A stretch of 64,000 nucleotides of DNA. It comes from Portulaca oleracea (lineage: Eukaryota; Streptophyta; Magnoliopsida; Caryophyllales; Portulacaceae). Shown piece by piece: positions 45,546-56,664 of the stretch. The stretch is from positions 25,395,179-25,459,178 of the forward strand of contig CM055893.1 in assembly GCA_029582165.1 (NCBI GenBank). The letters run 5' to 3'. The first letter of the stretch is position 1. Each line of letters begins with the position of its first letter. Both the position numbers and the translations under genes were made by a program. The notes under the pieces were generated by a model that worked only from the letters and a program-made list of their open reading frames with translations, ran no database searches and was not told the origin of the DNA.

Positions 45546-46761
45546 CTATAGTTGCTGGTTTTGGATGAGCTCCCGTTGGATCTGAAACTCATCATGAAGC
45601 TCCTGGAGTTGCTCGCTGATACGCTCAAGAGCAGTGTCCCGTTGTTGACTCGGCTCGGCTTCATCCCTTTGTACTTGTTCTTCTTCCTCCTCATCCTCTT
45701 CTTCCTCCTCTTCTTCATCTTCATCCTCACCTTCCTCCGCTCGATCCCCGGGACCACCCACCACAAAACGATCCCCAAAAGTTTGGCCACACGACCAATT
45801 GCGTCGGTCGGAGACATCTAGATGTTGTTCGGCATTTTCGTCCCCCAAATGAATTACGACGTTGTGGGGTTCGTTCCCGTGACGGTATAATGTTCGCGTC
45901 CTGTGTTTCTCCAGGAATTCCATCTTTCGTAGGCGAACACCGTCGATAGGATTGGGGAAATAGCGGGGAGTCCACTTCCTTAGATAGGACTCGAACCCTT
46001 GCTTTCTTAGGAAATGGGTGATGATGTGACCCATACCAATAGTCATGTTCCGGGTTTTGAGGCTTATTTCTCGGAGGCAATGGAGGATACAAGAGCCGGT
46101 GTTGACCCGGCGACCGTTTTATAGAGGACGAAGATGTCGTCTTTCCGGATGCTTGAACGTCCGGCGTCACGGCCAAAAACAGAGTTCGAAAAGAGGCGGT
46201 GGAAGATGCGGACGCTCAGATTACAGAATTCCCTAGCCTTAAAGTTGCTTGGGCAATAGTACTTTGCTCGTTGCGATCGAACCCTCGGGTAACGTCTCCT
46301 CCAGCAAGTGAGCTCTTTCATAGCTTCTTGTTCATCGAATTTGACGCACTCACCATAGGGTATGCCGTCCTCGGGAAGGCCTAAAGCGTTGCATAAGTCT
46401 TTGAGCGTACACTCAACTTCCTTTTTGTTCACGATGTATGAAAAGGAGGCGTTGGATGTGCCGTCTTCCTTTACCACCAAAGAGTTGAGGAATTCGAGCA
46501 CCGGTTGCTCGATGATCGGTTCGTTGATTGTGGCGAAGACTTTCCATCCCATGACTTTGATGAAGAAGTCCATGCTTGGTTTACAGAAAACATCCCTTGC
46601 CGGGCCTTGTGCATATCGTCGCGAAAATTGACCTTAATTTTCGGGTCGCATTGAATAATCGAGGGCGGTTGACCCTTGTACCGAGTTTTATCGGGCTCAA
46701 CCGAGGTTGATGGGGCGGGGGTTGATTCCGGTTCGGTTCGGGAACGTTTCGCTCGACCCAT
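45546..46761 (-). pseudogene. Athila-1 env-like / Transposase_32-type gene, copy B
   Basis: Same architecture as the copy at 37185-38400: basic Pro/Ser-rich N-terminus at 46761, VMGWKVFA and LCNALGLPEDG core, acidic C-terminus. Both frame changes are at the same places as in copy A, so they predate the duplication. Confidence 0.65.
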
Positions 46762-47431
46762 TGGATACTCTGTAAGAAAATCAACCACCAAACACCGAAA
46801 TGCAACACAACCAATACCCACAAATCCCGAGCAACACGAATTCACAACCAACCACAAGATTCAATCCCAAGAACAAGCAATACACTCCCAATCTCAGCAA
46901 TATCAACCAAAAACTCAAACGCCAAACTCAATCAATTCATCCAACCAAACCCACAAGCAATTCACATAAGTGTCAACCATAAGTTCACCAAAAACATTCC
47001 CAACAGTCAATTTCAATCAAAATTTCAACCCCAAATTCTACTTACTCACCCAACCAAGACCCAACAAGCAATTTCATCAAATTCAACCCAAATAAACAAG
47101 AATTTTAGTATCTAAGCACCAATAAATCAAGGAATACCTGGATTGAGGTGATGGGGAACTCCTCTTGTTAATTTCGAGCCCCACAAGGAACAAAGAGCCA
47201 AGAATCTTGCTTGAATAGAACCGGAAATGGCGAACTTCAGCAGCTAGGGCACGAATTGGAGAAGAAAGCTGGGAGAGATGGAGTAATTGGAGGTGGGTTT
47301 GTCGAATTTTGGAAGAGAATTCGAGTTTTAGGATTTTAGGGAGGTTTTCGAGTGTGAGGGTGAGGAAGAAAGTGAAATAGAAATGAGGGGGGATGAGAGT
47401 GAAGCCCCAACATATCGCAATTTTTCGACAG

Positions 47432-47699
47432 ACCGTGGCCATGGTCCATTTGACCGTGGGCACGGTGTGATTCGGGTGAGGGAAAAAAGAAGGGAAAAAG
47501 CAAGGCGGAGACCGTGGCTGCGGTGAACCTCACCGTGGTCACGGTGATGTTCTGGACCAAAATTTCCAAGAATCATGCTGCGATGAGACCGTGGCCACGG
47601 TGACTTCCACCGTGGTCACGGTGATGTTCGGCTTGGCTAAACTGGGAGAACTTTGAGTATGCTGACCATGGCTGCGGTGACTTCTACCGTGGGCACGGT
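47432..47699. promoter_or_regulatory. Athila-1 internal dyad array, copy B: four pairs
   Basis: Boxes start at 47432/47453, 47511/47532, 47588/47609 and 47665/47686, all pairs 21 bp start to start. It lies 0.67 kb upstream in sense of the env-like ATG at 46761. Confidence 0.88.
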
Positions 47700-48075
47700 C
47701 CCTTTCGGTTCATCTCCAGCACCTACAAGACTCAAAAACTTCGAGAAATAATGTTAAGTCCTAAAATCTACCCTCTTGTCATCAATTCCCTTGTCTTTCT
47801 CGCTCAATTATCATTCAAGGACATTCTCTCAATACTCGAAGACACTTTCAAACTCCGACTCTCATTGAACCACTCACGATTTTTTTTTTCTTTTCAAACT
47901 TTTTTGATTTTTTTTTCGCATTTTTATCTCTAAATTTTTTTCTAATAAGATAAAACAAAGGAAGACGAAAGGCACTAAAATAAAGGAAATAAAAATGAAA
48001 GAACTAAAAATTGAAAGAAAACACTAAAAAAGGGGGAAGTAGTTCATACCTCTCCCGGGTGCCTGTTTGTAGGTC

Positions 48076-49854
48076 CTAGCTCGACCTTTTCCAATGCTTT
48101 TCAATTTCCAAAATCCAGAGGTATGTCACAACCGTCCTGACATATTCCTCGCTCATGATGTATGGTTTGAGTTTCGATGAGTTTGCTTTGAAACACTTCC
48201 CTTGGGCATCTTTCAACTCAACTACTCCGGCGAAAAGAATTCTTACTATTTCGAATGGTCCGACCACCGTGATCTCAATTTCTAGAGAACAACTTCAGCC
48301 TTGAATTGAAAATGAGAACCCTATCGCCTACCATAAACTCACGTCGGTTCAACCTCTTGTCATGCCATGCCTTCGTTCTCTCCTTGTAGATCTTGTTGTT
48401 CTCATATGCATGATGCCTCAACTCCTCAAGTTCTTCTAATTGAAATAACCGACTACCTCCAGCCGTCTTGAGATCGAAGTTCAACTTCGTGATTGCCCAC
48501 ATGGTTTTGTGCTCAAGTTCTACGGGGAAGTGACATGCCTTCCCGTAGACAAGACGGTAAGGAGTAGTGCCGATCGGTGTCTTGAAAGCGGCGCGGTATG
48601 CCCACAAAACTTCATCCAATTTTTCTGTCCAATCTTTCCTTGAAGAGTTAACCGTCTTCTCTAAGATCTCCTTGATGGCACGGTTGGAGATTTCCACTTG
48701 ACCTTGTGTTTGTGGATGGTAAGGAAGTCCCTTCTTATGCTTGATGCCATACTTCTCCAAGAGAGACTCGAATCTCTTTTCGATGAAATGGGAATCGTTG
48801 TCACTAATTTAATGATGACACGTGGATTGCCAAATCTTGGGAATAGGGTCTTTTTCAAGAATTTCGAAGCGAATTTCCCATCACATCTTACACATGGGAT
48901 GGCCTCGACCCACTTTGTGACTTAGTCTACCGCCACTAGGATGTATTGGAAACCCCTTGACGATGGGAAAGGACCCATAAAGTCCAATCCCCATACGTCG
49001 AAAGCTTCCACCTCAAGAATATAGTTCAACGGCGCTTCATTCTTCCGGGAGATGTTACCAGACCTTTGACACCTGTCACATTGCTTGACATGCAGTTGGG
49101 CATCACGAAAAAGAGTCGGCCACCAATAGCTGGTTTGCAAAACCCTTGCCGCCGTCTTTTGGGGGCCACCGTGACCTCCCACCGGAAATTCATGACAATG
49201 GGTCAAAATAGATTGCACTTCACTCTCGGGAATACATCGCTGGTACATCACGTCATTTCCAAGACGGAAGAGGAAAGGATCATCCCAAAAGTAATGCTTC
49301 ATGTCGTGGAGGAATTTCTTCCTTTGATGATGGTTCAAGTGTTGAGGGATCACTTCGCTCGCCAAATAATTCACAATATCCGCATACCAAGGATACGAGT
49401 TGATAGCCACGAGTCGCTCGTCCAGGAAAGCGTCTACAATCGGTTGGATGTCTTCCAAGTCGACAATAATCCTCGAAAGGTGATCGGCTACGACATTCTT
49501 CATGCCCGCCTTATCGCGGATTTCAAAATCAAATTCTTGCATAAGCAAGACCCACCGTATAAGTCTCGGTTTTGTCTCCTTCTTTCCCATCGAGTATTTG
49601 ATAGCGGCATGATCCGTGTAAACTACCACCTTAGAGAACATGAGGTATTGCCGGAATTTGTTGAGCGCAAAAACGATCGCCAAAAGCTCCTTTTCCGTGG
49701 TAGTGTAGTTCCTTTGGGCGCTATCAAGCGCATGGCGTGCGTAATAGATGACGCTTGGCTTCTTGTCTACTGTTTGGGTCAAACACGCTCCTATGGCGAA
49801 GTCGCTCGCGTCGGCCATAATCTCAAAGGGTAGCGTCAATCGGAGGTTGAACAA
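48076..49854 (-). pseudogene. Athila-1 RNase H and integrase, copy B
   Basis: RNase H at the N-terminal side ([26 protein letters not shown]). The integrase HHCC finger ([13 protein letters not shown]...[11 protein letters not shown]) follows, intact here, then the catalytic core ([25 protein letters not shown]) and a C-terminal domain ([18 protein letters not shown]). Lesions: TAA at 48922-48924, a 5-nt insertion near 48808, and single-base losses near 48265-48285 that change frame in the C-terminal domain. The first two are identical in copy A. Confidence 0.9.
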
Positions 49855-49905
49855 TCGGAGCGGAAATCAAAGCTCGCTTCAACCTATAAAAGCGACTCAA
49901 GGCAC

Positions 49906-52200
49906 TCATCGGTGAAAATGAAAGGCATCTTTGCACAAGAGGTCGATTAGAGGTCGAGCAATTTTGAAAAATCTTTGTGAACCGTGATAAAAGCCGGCAT
50001 GGCCAAGGAAACTACGCACCCCCTTAACGGAAACTGGGGGTGGTAGGCGCTCTATAACCTCAACTTTGGCCTTATCTACTTCGATGCCCTTAGAAGAAAT
50101 TAAATGACCCAGAACGATACCTTGTTCCACCATGAAGTGGCATTTCTCCCAATTCAGAACTAGATCCACTTCCTCACAACGAGTTAACACTTTCTCCAAA
50201 TTTAGCAAATAGTCATCGAAAGAATTACCGTACATCGAAAAATCATCCATAAAGACTTCCATGCATTTTTCAATAAAATCACTAAAAATAGCCATCATAC
50301 AACGTTGAAAAGTCCCAGGGGCATTATATAAACCAAATGGCATACGACGATAAGCAAATGTCCCATATGGGCAAGTGAAGGTGGTTTTTTCTTGATGTGA
50401 GGGGTGGATTGGAATTTGAAAGAAACTCGAGTACCAATCCAAAAAGCAAAAATGCGAATGACCCGCCAACCGTTCTAACATCTCGTCAATAAAGGGAAGG
50501 GGGAAATGGTCCTTCTTTGTTACTTTGTTTAATTGGGGGTAATCGATACACATCCGCTAACCAGTGACGGTCCGGGTACTAACTAGTTCTTTCTTGTCAT
50601 TTTCAATTACGGTCAATCCACCCTTCTTGGGCACACGCTGAACCGGGCTTACCCATTCGCTATTTGCGATGGGGAAGATGATCCCAGCAGCTAGCAACTT
50701 TATTACCTCCTTTTTAACCACTTCTTGCATGTTGGGATTTAAGCGACGTTGGGGTTGCCTTGTTGGCTTGGCATCTTCTAGCAAATCAATCGAATGCATG
50801 CATATGGAAGGGGATAAACCTTTCAAGTCTTCTATCCAATAACCCAATGCACCCTTATGTTTTCTAAGCAAATCAAGCAACTTGGACAATTCGAAATCAT
50901 TCAAATTCGCATTCACAATGAGAGGATAAGATTTCTCATCATCCAAGAAAGCATATTGGAGGGAAGGGGGTAAGGCTTTAAGCTCTAAAGGAGTAGAAGA
51001 TTGAATTTGAGAAGAATACATACCGTTGAAGATCGCATCTTGAATCTCCATACACTCCATATAAGGCTCATCAATAATAATCTCCTTATGCATGGGTGAA
51101 GAGTCAAGAAGGTTGGTGAAGAAAGTAATATCGGTGCCGTCGGTCTCAAATTGGAAAGATACCAATAAGCAAGCTCCCAAGGGATCATCGCAAATAGATT
51201 CAAGGAGATGGGAGTCCTCAATATACTCATCAACAAGGAACTCCATCATGTCAATGGCATAGCATGAATCCCCATATGAAGGACCCTTCAATGACCCCTC
51301 AAGTTGAAAAATTATGCTTTCCTTCCCGACATTCAACGACATGCTTCCATTCTTCACATCGATAATGGCTCCCGCCGTAGCAAGGAATGGCCTTCCCAAA
51401 ATAATAGGGATGTTGTTATCTTCCTCTATCTCAAAAATCACAAAATCACAAAGAATTAAAAATCGCCCCACTTGGACCGGGATGTCTTCCAATATTCCCA
51501 ACGGTCTTCGCACGGAACGGTCGGCCAATTGAAGATTAATTGTTGTGGGAGCAAGATCGTCGAGATTTAACTTCTTGCAAATCGAATAAGGCATGACACT
51601 TACACTTGCTCCTAGATCACAAAGGGCACGACCAATCCGTATATCACCAATGGTGCATGGAATAGAAAAACTTCCGGGGTCGGCTAATTTCTCCGGTGAT
51701 TTGTTATCGATGATTGCACTACAATCCGCCATCAAATGGATCGTAGATTTCTCTTGAATTCTTCTCTTGCTCGTGAGAAGTTCCTTCAAATGCTTCTTGA
51801 AGGACGGAACTTCAGAGATGGCATCAAGAAATGGAATGTTCACTTGAAGCTTCTTGAGCATCTCAAAGAATTTTGAAAACTTTGCATCGGATTTTGGCTT
51901 TGCTAACCGATCGGGAAAAGGAACCGGTGGTAGCTTTGGCTTCTCAATAGTCTGGATTGGTTCTTCTTCCACCATTTTTCCTTTCCCTTTCCTTAACTTC
52001 TCTATCTCCTCTTGTTCTTTACTAGACTCTCCCAATTCATCCTCATGTGCTCTCTCAACTTCCTCACCTAATACTAACTCACTTTCCCGCTTCTCCAACA
52101 AATCTTCCTCGTCCGAGATATCCACCACGTTACCTTCTTTGTCACCTAAAACCTCCTGTCCTACCATTCTAGGTCCAGCAATCTCCTTGCCACTCCTCAA
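49906..52200 (-). pseudogene. Athila-1 protease and reverse transcriptase
   Basis: Begins in a Glu/Lys-rich linker after the LRSGKE motif typical of Athila gag-protease. It runs through PFPDRLAKPKSDAKFSKFFE and the aspartic protease core (ALCDLGASVSVMPYSI and IPIILGRPFLATAGAIIDV). RT follows: EWVSPVQRVPKKGG, MCIDYPQLN, MPFGLYNAPGTFQRCM and the catalytic FMDDFS (near 50237-50254). One stop, TAG at 50554-50556, replaces the Trp of TGWRMCIDY. RT continues at 49906 into the RNase H region. Confidence 0.92.
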
Positions 52201-52242
52201 AGTAATCGCATTAAGTTGCCCCTTTGGGTTAGGTTGGGATTA

Positions 52243-53620
52243 GCTAAGCAAAGATTGGATAGGTTGAGATTGTTGTGCCAATTGGGCCAATAGTAACTCA
52301 AGGTTCTTCATGCGAGTTTGGTCTTTTTCTCGGTCTAAGGCCATCTTTTCTTGAGATAAGGCTATCTTTTCTTGAGCTAAGGCCAACTTTTGGAGGGTTT
52401 GGTCAAGGGTTTCTTGTTGTGATGGTTTGGGCATTTGGGAAGGTTGACCTTGGTGGGGATTTTGGTGGTGGTTTTGGTGGTATTGGCGGCGATTTTGATT
52501 TGGAAAATCGGGGGGTGGGTTTTGGTTTAGGGAAGCTTGTTGGTTATAGGCGTAATTCCCACAGGGACGAATGGGGGTTTGATTGGTATAGGATAGGTTA
52601 TTGTTGGGATAGATGGCTTGGACTTGCTCGGTTTGATACTCTTCACATCGTTTCGAAGAATGTGACCCTCTTCAAAAATCACATACTAAGACTCGGGCAT
52701 CCGGAATAAGCATAGGTACTTCTTGGGCCGCCTTTACTTGCCTTGTGGTTTCCTCCAAAGCTGCCTTTTGTTGCATCTCAAGAACGGCATTCATGAGAAA
52801 TTTAATGGTAGGGTTGCTTACTAGAGGAGGACCATCTCTTGGACTACGGCCGCCTCCCCAATGAGGAGAGTTTTGAGATATCTCGTGAAGAAATACGTTT
52901 GCTTCCTCCGCCGTCATCTTGAGGAACATGCCCCCCGAGGCATGATCGATGGATTCTCGCAAAGAGCTACTCAATCCGGAATAGAAGTGATGCAATAATA
53001 ACCAATCTTCCGTTGGACACCCTTGAATCTCCCCCACGCTTCGAATAACGACTCATCGGGCTCTTGCTTGAAGCTCATGATGGCTTGCCTCAACCGACAC
53101 ATCTCATCATTAGGAAAAAACCTTTGAAGAAAGTCGCGGCTAAGGGCATCCCATGTTGAATAAGTTCTGGGCGGACACGTATTTAGCCATAATAATTCTT
53201 TCCCCTTCAAGGTAAGAGGGAAAAACTTCAGCTTCATGTATTCGGCGGAAACTCCATTCATTTGTACGAAGCCGATGCGTTGCTCGAATTTGTTGATTTG
53301 GTCAATAGGATTTTCATGCTCTCCTCCATGGTACGGGGTGTTCTCAAATATTTCCAATAGATCTGGCTTGAACTCGAACGATGCATTCGGTGGTAATTCT
53401 GGTAATGTGAATCGCCTCCCGTACCCGACGATGGTAAGGAATATGATGCTAAGTTACGGGGTGGAATTTGCTCTCCGTCAGCCATTGAAATTTCGATCGT
53501 CCCTCGCTCCCTTTGTTGTCTAGCTCGTCTCGAACCGGCGTTAGCTTGTCGAATAATACTCTCCGGATTCGGGTTCGGTGGAGTTACAGAAGTTTGGCCT
53601 CGTCGACAGCGAGTCCGCAT
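52243..53620 (-). pseudogene. Athila-1 gag
   Basis: Start chosen at 53620 (MRTRCRRGQ), about 120 nt after the primer site. Capsid-like region: YHGGEHENPIDQINKFEQRI, LKFFPLTLKGKELLWLN, FLQRFFPNDEMCRLRQAI, FYSGLSSSLRESIDHASG. The nucleocapsid zinc knuckle reads CDF-stop-RGSHSSKRC: the TGA at 52672-52674 replaces a zinc-binding Cys. Frameshifts lie near 53400, 53020 and 52245. A Gln/Asn/Pro-rich stretch and a heptad helix with ALAQEKIALSQEKMALDREK precede protease. Confidence 0.87.
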
Positions 53621-53736
53621 GCACAAAAGGAACAAACAGAAGAATCAAATTTCCAGTAACTAAGGAAAACAAAATCTCTAGCAGTGAAATGATCTTAAAC
53701 AACCTAAAGAAAAATAGCTAAGCTAGGTGCGGTTGC

Positions 53737-53754
53737 TCCCCGGCAACGGCGCCA
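53737..53754 (-). other. Athila-1 primer-binding site (tRNA-Asp)
   Basis: On the plus strand TCCCCGGCAACGGCGCCA, identical to the 3' end of plant tRNA-Asp including CCA. In sense it lies 3 nt after the 5' LTR. Confidence 0.93.
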
Positions 53755-53757
53755 TTT

Positions 53758-55456
53758 TGTTAGTTGGAGTGGTTTGTAAAACTACGATTTTATCGTTCTT
53801 CCACAGGGAGCTAGGGGCCTTAGCTGCAACTAGCTGACTCTAGGTATGGTTTATGATCATGAAAGGATGAAAGACTTTAGGGTGAAAACAACACAAACAC
53901 GCTATGTTCAGTCAAAAAGGTAAAACAATGGGTGTCGGGAGACTTTCGGGATGCAAGCGGGAATGAGGAAATGGGTTTCGAACAAGAGAGTAACGAGAAA
54001 GGGAAATCAAAGGGTAATTCCGTTAGAAAATACCCACCGGGCTTCCTCTTTCAAGGATAATCTGGATTAACTTCCCCAAAATCCATCGACAGACCCAGGA
54101 AAGTTAATGGATTGGAATTTCCTAGTTAGTTTCTATTCGCTTTCGCGAACTAGAATACTAACTATCCTAATTCCTACCTTCCAACAAGTATTGGAAGTAT
54201 TCGGGATGCTTTCACACCTAAATACATCCCACTTGAGGGAAGGATAGGATTAGGAAATTGATTTCCTAACTAGTTACTCACTAATATTCCTAACCCAAAC
54301 CTAATCACCTATTCACACCCTTAATATATCCCTAACCCATTAAGGTTCTAGCCACTAAACATCCTAACTATCATGATAATAACATCAACAACTTCATTCA
54401 TGCTTAATCGAGTAAACAAGATGACAATAAACATTCAACAACAACAACAATATCAAAAACAGAGATTAATAAATAAGCAATAAATTAGAGAGAGAGAGAT
54501 TAAGCAATGCTCGTGGATTGTGATGACAAGAGAGAAAATTTCAGAATAATAAAGCTCCAATGCTCCAAAGTTGAGAATAATCTTCAAACTTCCAATAATA
54601 ATCAAGATAATCCAATACAAGAACCAATAATCTCAGCAAAAGATCTTCCTTAATCTCCCTAATCTAAGACTTAAAAATGTGATAAAGAGTGCTAAAGTAT
54701 CATAAAAGATAGATAAAAACTATTGTCTCCTCCCCTTAATCTAAAATGACCTAAATATATTAAATAGTAATCAAGGTTGTTACTCAAAACTCGTCATTTT
54801 ACACAACAGACAAAACTGGCCCGCAGGGGACCGTGGGCACGGTCAGGGTGATCAGGCACGGTCTGCGTAAGGCGCGATTCGCTCTTCGCTTCGCACCACC
54901 GTGGGTACAGTCCCCAAGCACCGTGGTCACGGTCTAGGCGACAGGGTCGACAACTTTTCGCTCCTTCGCCGCCGTTTGGCCACGGGAGACCGCGCCACGG
55001 CCTAGTTCTCGCCTTCTTCCTTGGGCAGGGTAGGATCCCACCGTGGCTACGGTCAGAGTGACCGTGACCACGGTCTATCTCGGGTGCAAGGCTTCTTCCT
55101 TAGGTCATGGCTCCATCATACCATGGCTACGGTCTCTGTGACCGTGACTACGGTCTCTCTCGGCCACAATTCCTTCCAGGGTACTCTTCAGCCGTTGTCT
55201 CCGCTTCCGCTGCCTTTCGACATGGCCGACCCTTCTCATCCTCTCCCTTGGACACGACAAGGGCTCGTGGAATCTTAGGGAATCTCGGGATTCCCAAGAT
55301 TGGTGCAAAATTGGCCCATTTAAAATCGTCTTGAGTGAAACCCTTCGGAAACTACAAAAGTAACTAAAACGCATTAAAAGTTATTAAAACAACTACGAAA
55401 CAAGTCAAAAGCCTAAGGATTTAGGCGGTATTTAGACACGAAATCGGGTCTAAACA
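53758..55456 (-). repeat. Athila-1 LTR (5' LTR in sense orientation, 1699 bp)
   Basis: Nearly identical to 33152-34866 except for substitutions and a cluster of small deletions within the dyad array (54850-55015). Confidence 0.93.
54830..55154. promoter_or_regulatory. Athila-1 5' LTR dyad array, partly eroded
   Basis: Recognisable boxes start at 54830, 54898, 54920, 55040, 55061, 55120 and 55141. The partner of 54830 and the pair expected near 54970 are damaged by short deletions (for example GATCAGGCACGGTC in place of a full box). Confidence 0.8.
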
Positions 55457-56115
55457 CCTTTACAAAATTCTCTTAACAAAGGTCCAAGAATTAAATATAA
55501 GTCCAACAAAGTAAATGGATAGCATTTTAGATTGCATAATAGTCACTAGGCTCGAGAAAATTAATTTGTCGATTTAATTAATAAATTCACCGCATTTATG
55601 GCCGGCCCGGTGATAGGCCCAACCATAGTGGATTTGTTGATTTAGCCCATAAATTAATTACGACTCGCTTATTGTTGACTTTATTCAATCTTTTATAATA
55701 TCCATTTTCCTCGACTAAAAAAATGCAATAAAAAAAGAGGTAAAAAAAATTGGGTCGTCAGTTTTGTTGAAATATTATTCCTCTCCGCATAATAGTCATT
55801 ATGGCTTGAGCTGTCTGAATTATTCTGCCGAGTTATGGATTCTCCTTAAAACGGTCGACCTATGGATTTTGGCCCATCCGACTTGAGAAACACTGACTTG
55901 AACCTATTGATTTGTGACCCGCTCGCTATGTTTGGCTTTCTGCGGCCCTTTATAATGTTTTGTCCATAGGTTCATATAGAATTAGGTCATGCACTCCCAA
56001 AAAATGGGTGAGTCCCTTGTGTCAGCATATATGTGTCGAGTCAGTCAGGATCATATAGGTCTTTTAGGGCATGCATGCATCGGGTAGTATGTGTCAGAGT
56101 ATGTCATTGAGTGTT

Positions 56116-56600
56116 CTAACTTTGAATTTCCATGCAGGCATCATTGGTGATCAACTCCGAGCCCGCATTCGAGATCCGCGAACTGGTCGTTTGATTCCGA
56201 ACCCACATTACGATCCATCTGCAACTAGCGACAACACCATGTCTGGAGAGCAATTCCAAGAGATCCCGGTCCAAAGCACTGAAGCTAACATCACGAAGCA
56301 TTTAGACGAGCTCTACACCAAGATGCAGGGTCTAGTCTTCGCTAATTCCCTAGAGTAGGAACAGAAGATGGGCAAAAGGCTGAATGAACAACAACATGTG
56401 ATGGATGGCGTGCTGCAAGCCATCACTAAGATCAACACCAAGTTAGGGTTGAATGCTGAAGAAGATGATGAAGAAATGCATGGATATGAATCTGATCCTG
56501 AAATCATCAAGATATCCCCAGATTCTAGTGGAACAGGGATATCTAAGGCTAAGGTTAACACGCCTGAAAAGTCTACAAGGGATCTCGCTGTTAAAGCTCT
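56116..56600 (+). pseudogene. Gag start of the downstream Tat element
   Basis: Same protein as at 22801: RARIRDPRTGRLIPNPHYDP, ELYTKMQGLVFANSLE-stop (TAG 56356-56358), then in the same frame EQKMGKRLNEQQHVMDGVLQ and LGLNAEEDDEEMHGYES. It has about 19 extra residues (NTMSGEQFQEIPVQSTEA region) compared with the upstream copy. A TTTCCATGCAG acceptor-like site lies at 56127-56137. Confidence 0.75.
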
Positions 56601-56629
56601 TGACAGACCTAAAACTAATAGGTGTCTGT
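56601..56629. repeat. Stray 29-bp copy of the Athila-2 LTR terminus
   Basis: TGACAGACCTAAAACTAATA and the next nine bases are identical to the LTR end at 56665-56693. Between the two copies lie 35 bp of Tat gag (encoding roughly PAFADKYLEVP) that begin and end with GTTCC. Confidence 0.9.
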
Positions 56630-56664
56630 GTTCCGGCTTTTGCAGACAAGTACTTAGAGGTTCC

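Larger units (their letters stand above)
43274..49926 (-). repeat. Internal block, copy B (about 6.65 kb), nearly identical to 34917-41582
   Basis: Same content and order as copy A. On its sense-upstream side it continues naturally into RT, so this copy is in its original context. The downstream joint at 43270 shows AGCACAAACT twice. Confidence 0.92.
33152..55456 (-). mobile_element. Athila-1, chimeric Ty3/Athila retrotransposon, 22.3 kb, exact TSD
   Basis: LTRs at 33152-34866 and 53758-55456; on the minus strand each reads TGTTTAGACCC to CTAACA. The target duplication CCTTT is exact (33147-33151 and 55457-55461) and the flanking Tat leader is collinear across it. Sense order (right to left): LTR, tRNA-Asp primer site, gag, protease-RT, RNase H-integrase, env-like gene, a 1.7-kb segment of Athila-2 type, a second partial RT-RNase H-integrase and env-like gene, polypurine tract, LTR. 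Long LTRs, the gag/protease sequence type and an extra gene after pol identify the Athila lineage. All ORFs have lesions, so movement would have needed help from another copy. Confidence 0.93.
55457..56664 (+). mobile_element. Downstream Tat element, continuation right of Athila-1
   Basis: Resumes the leader broken at 33151 (AACAAAGGTCCAAG, GTCCAACAAAGTAAATGGAT, matching 22183 onward) and runs into gag. It is broken again at 56665 by Athila-2 and continues outside the window, if at all. Confidence 0.8.

Noticed and set aside
49066..49833. 255-codon plus-strand ORF (also 40767-41465)
   Set aside because: Antisense shadow of RNase H-integrase, which has all expected motifs on the minus strand.
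53737..53754. tRNA-Asp gene fragment
   Set aside because: Only 18 nt match, ending in CCA, directly adjoining an LTR. This is a primer-binding site.
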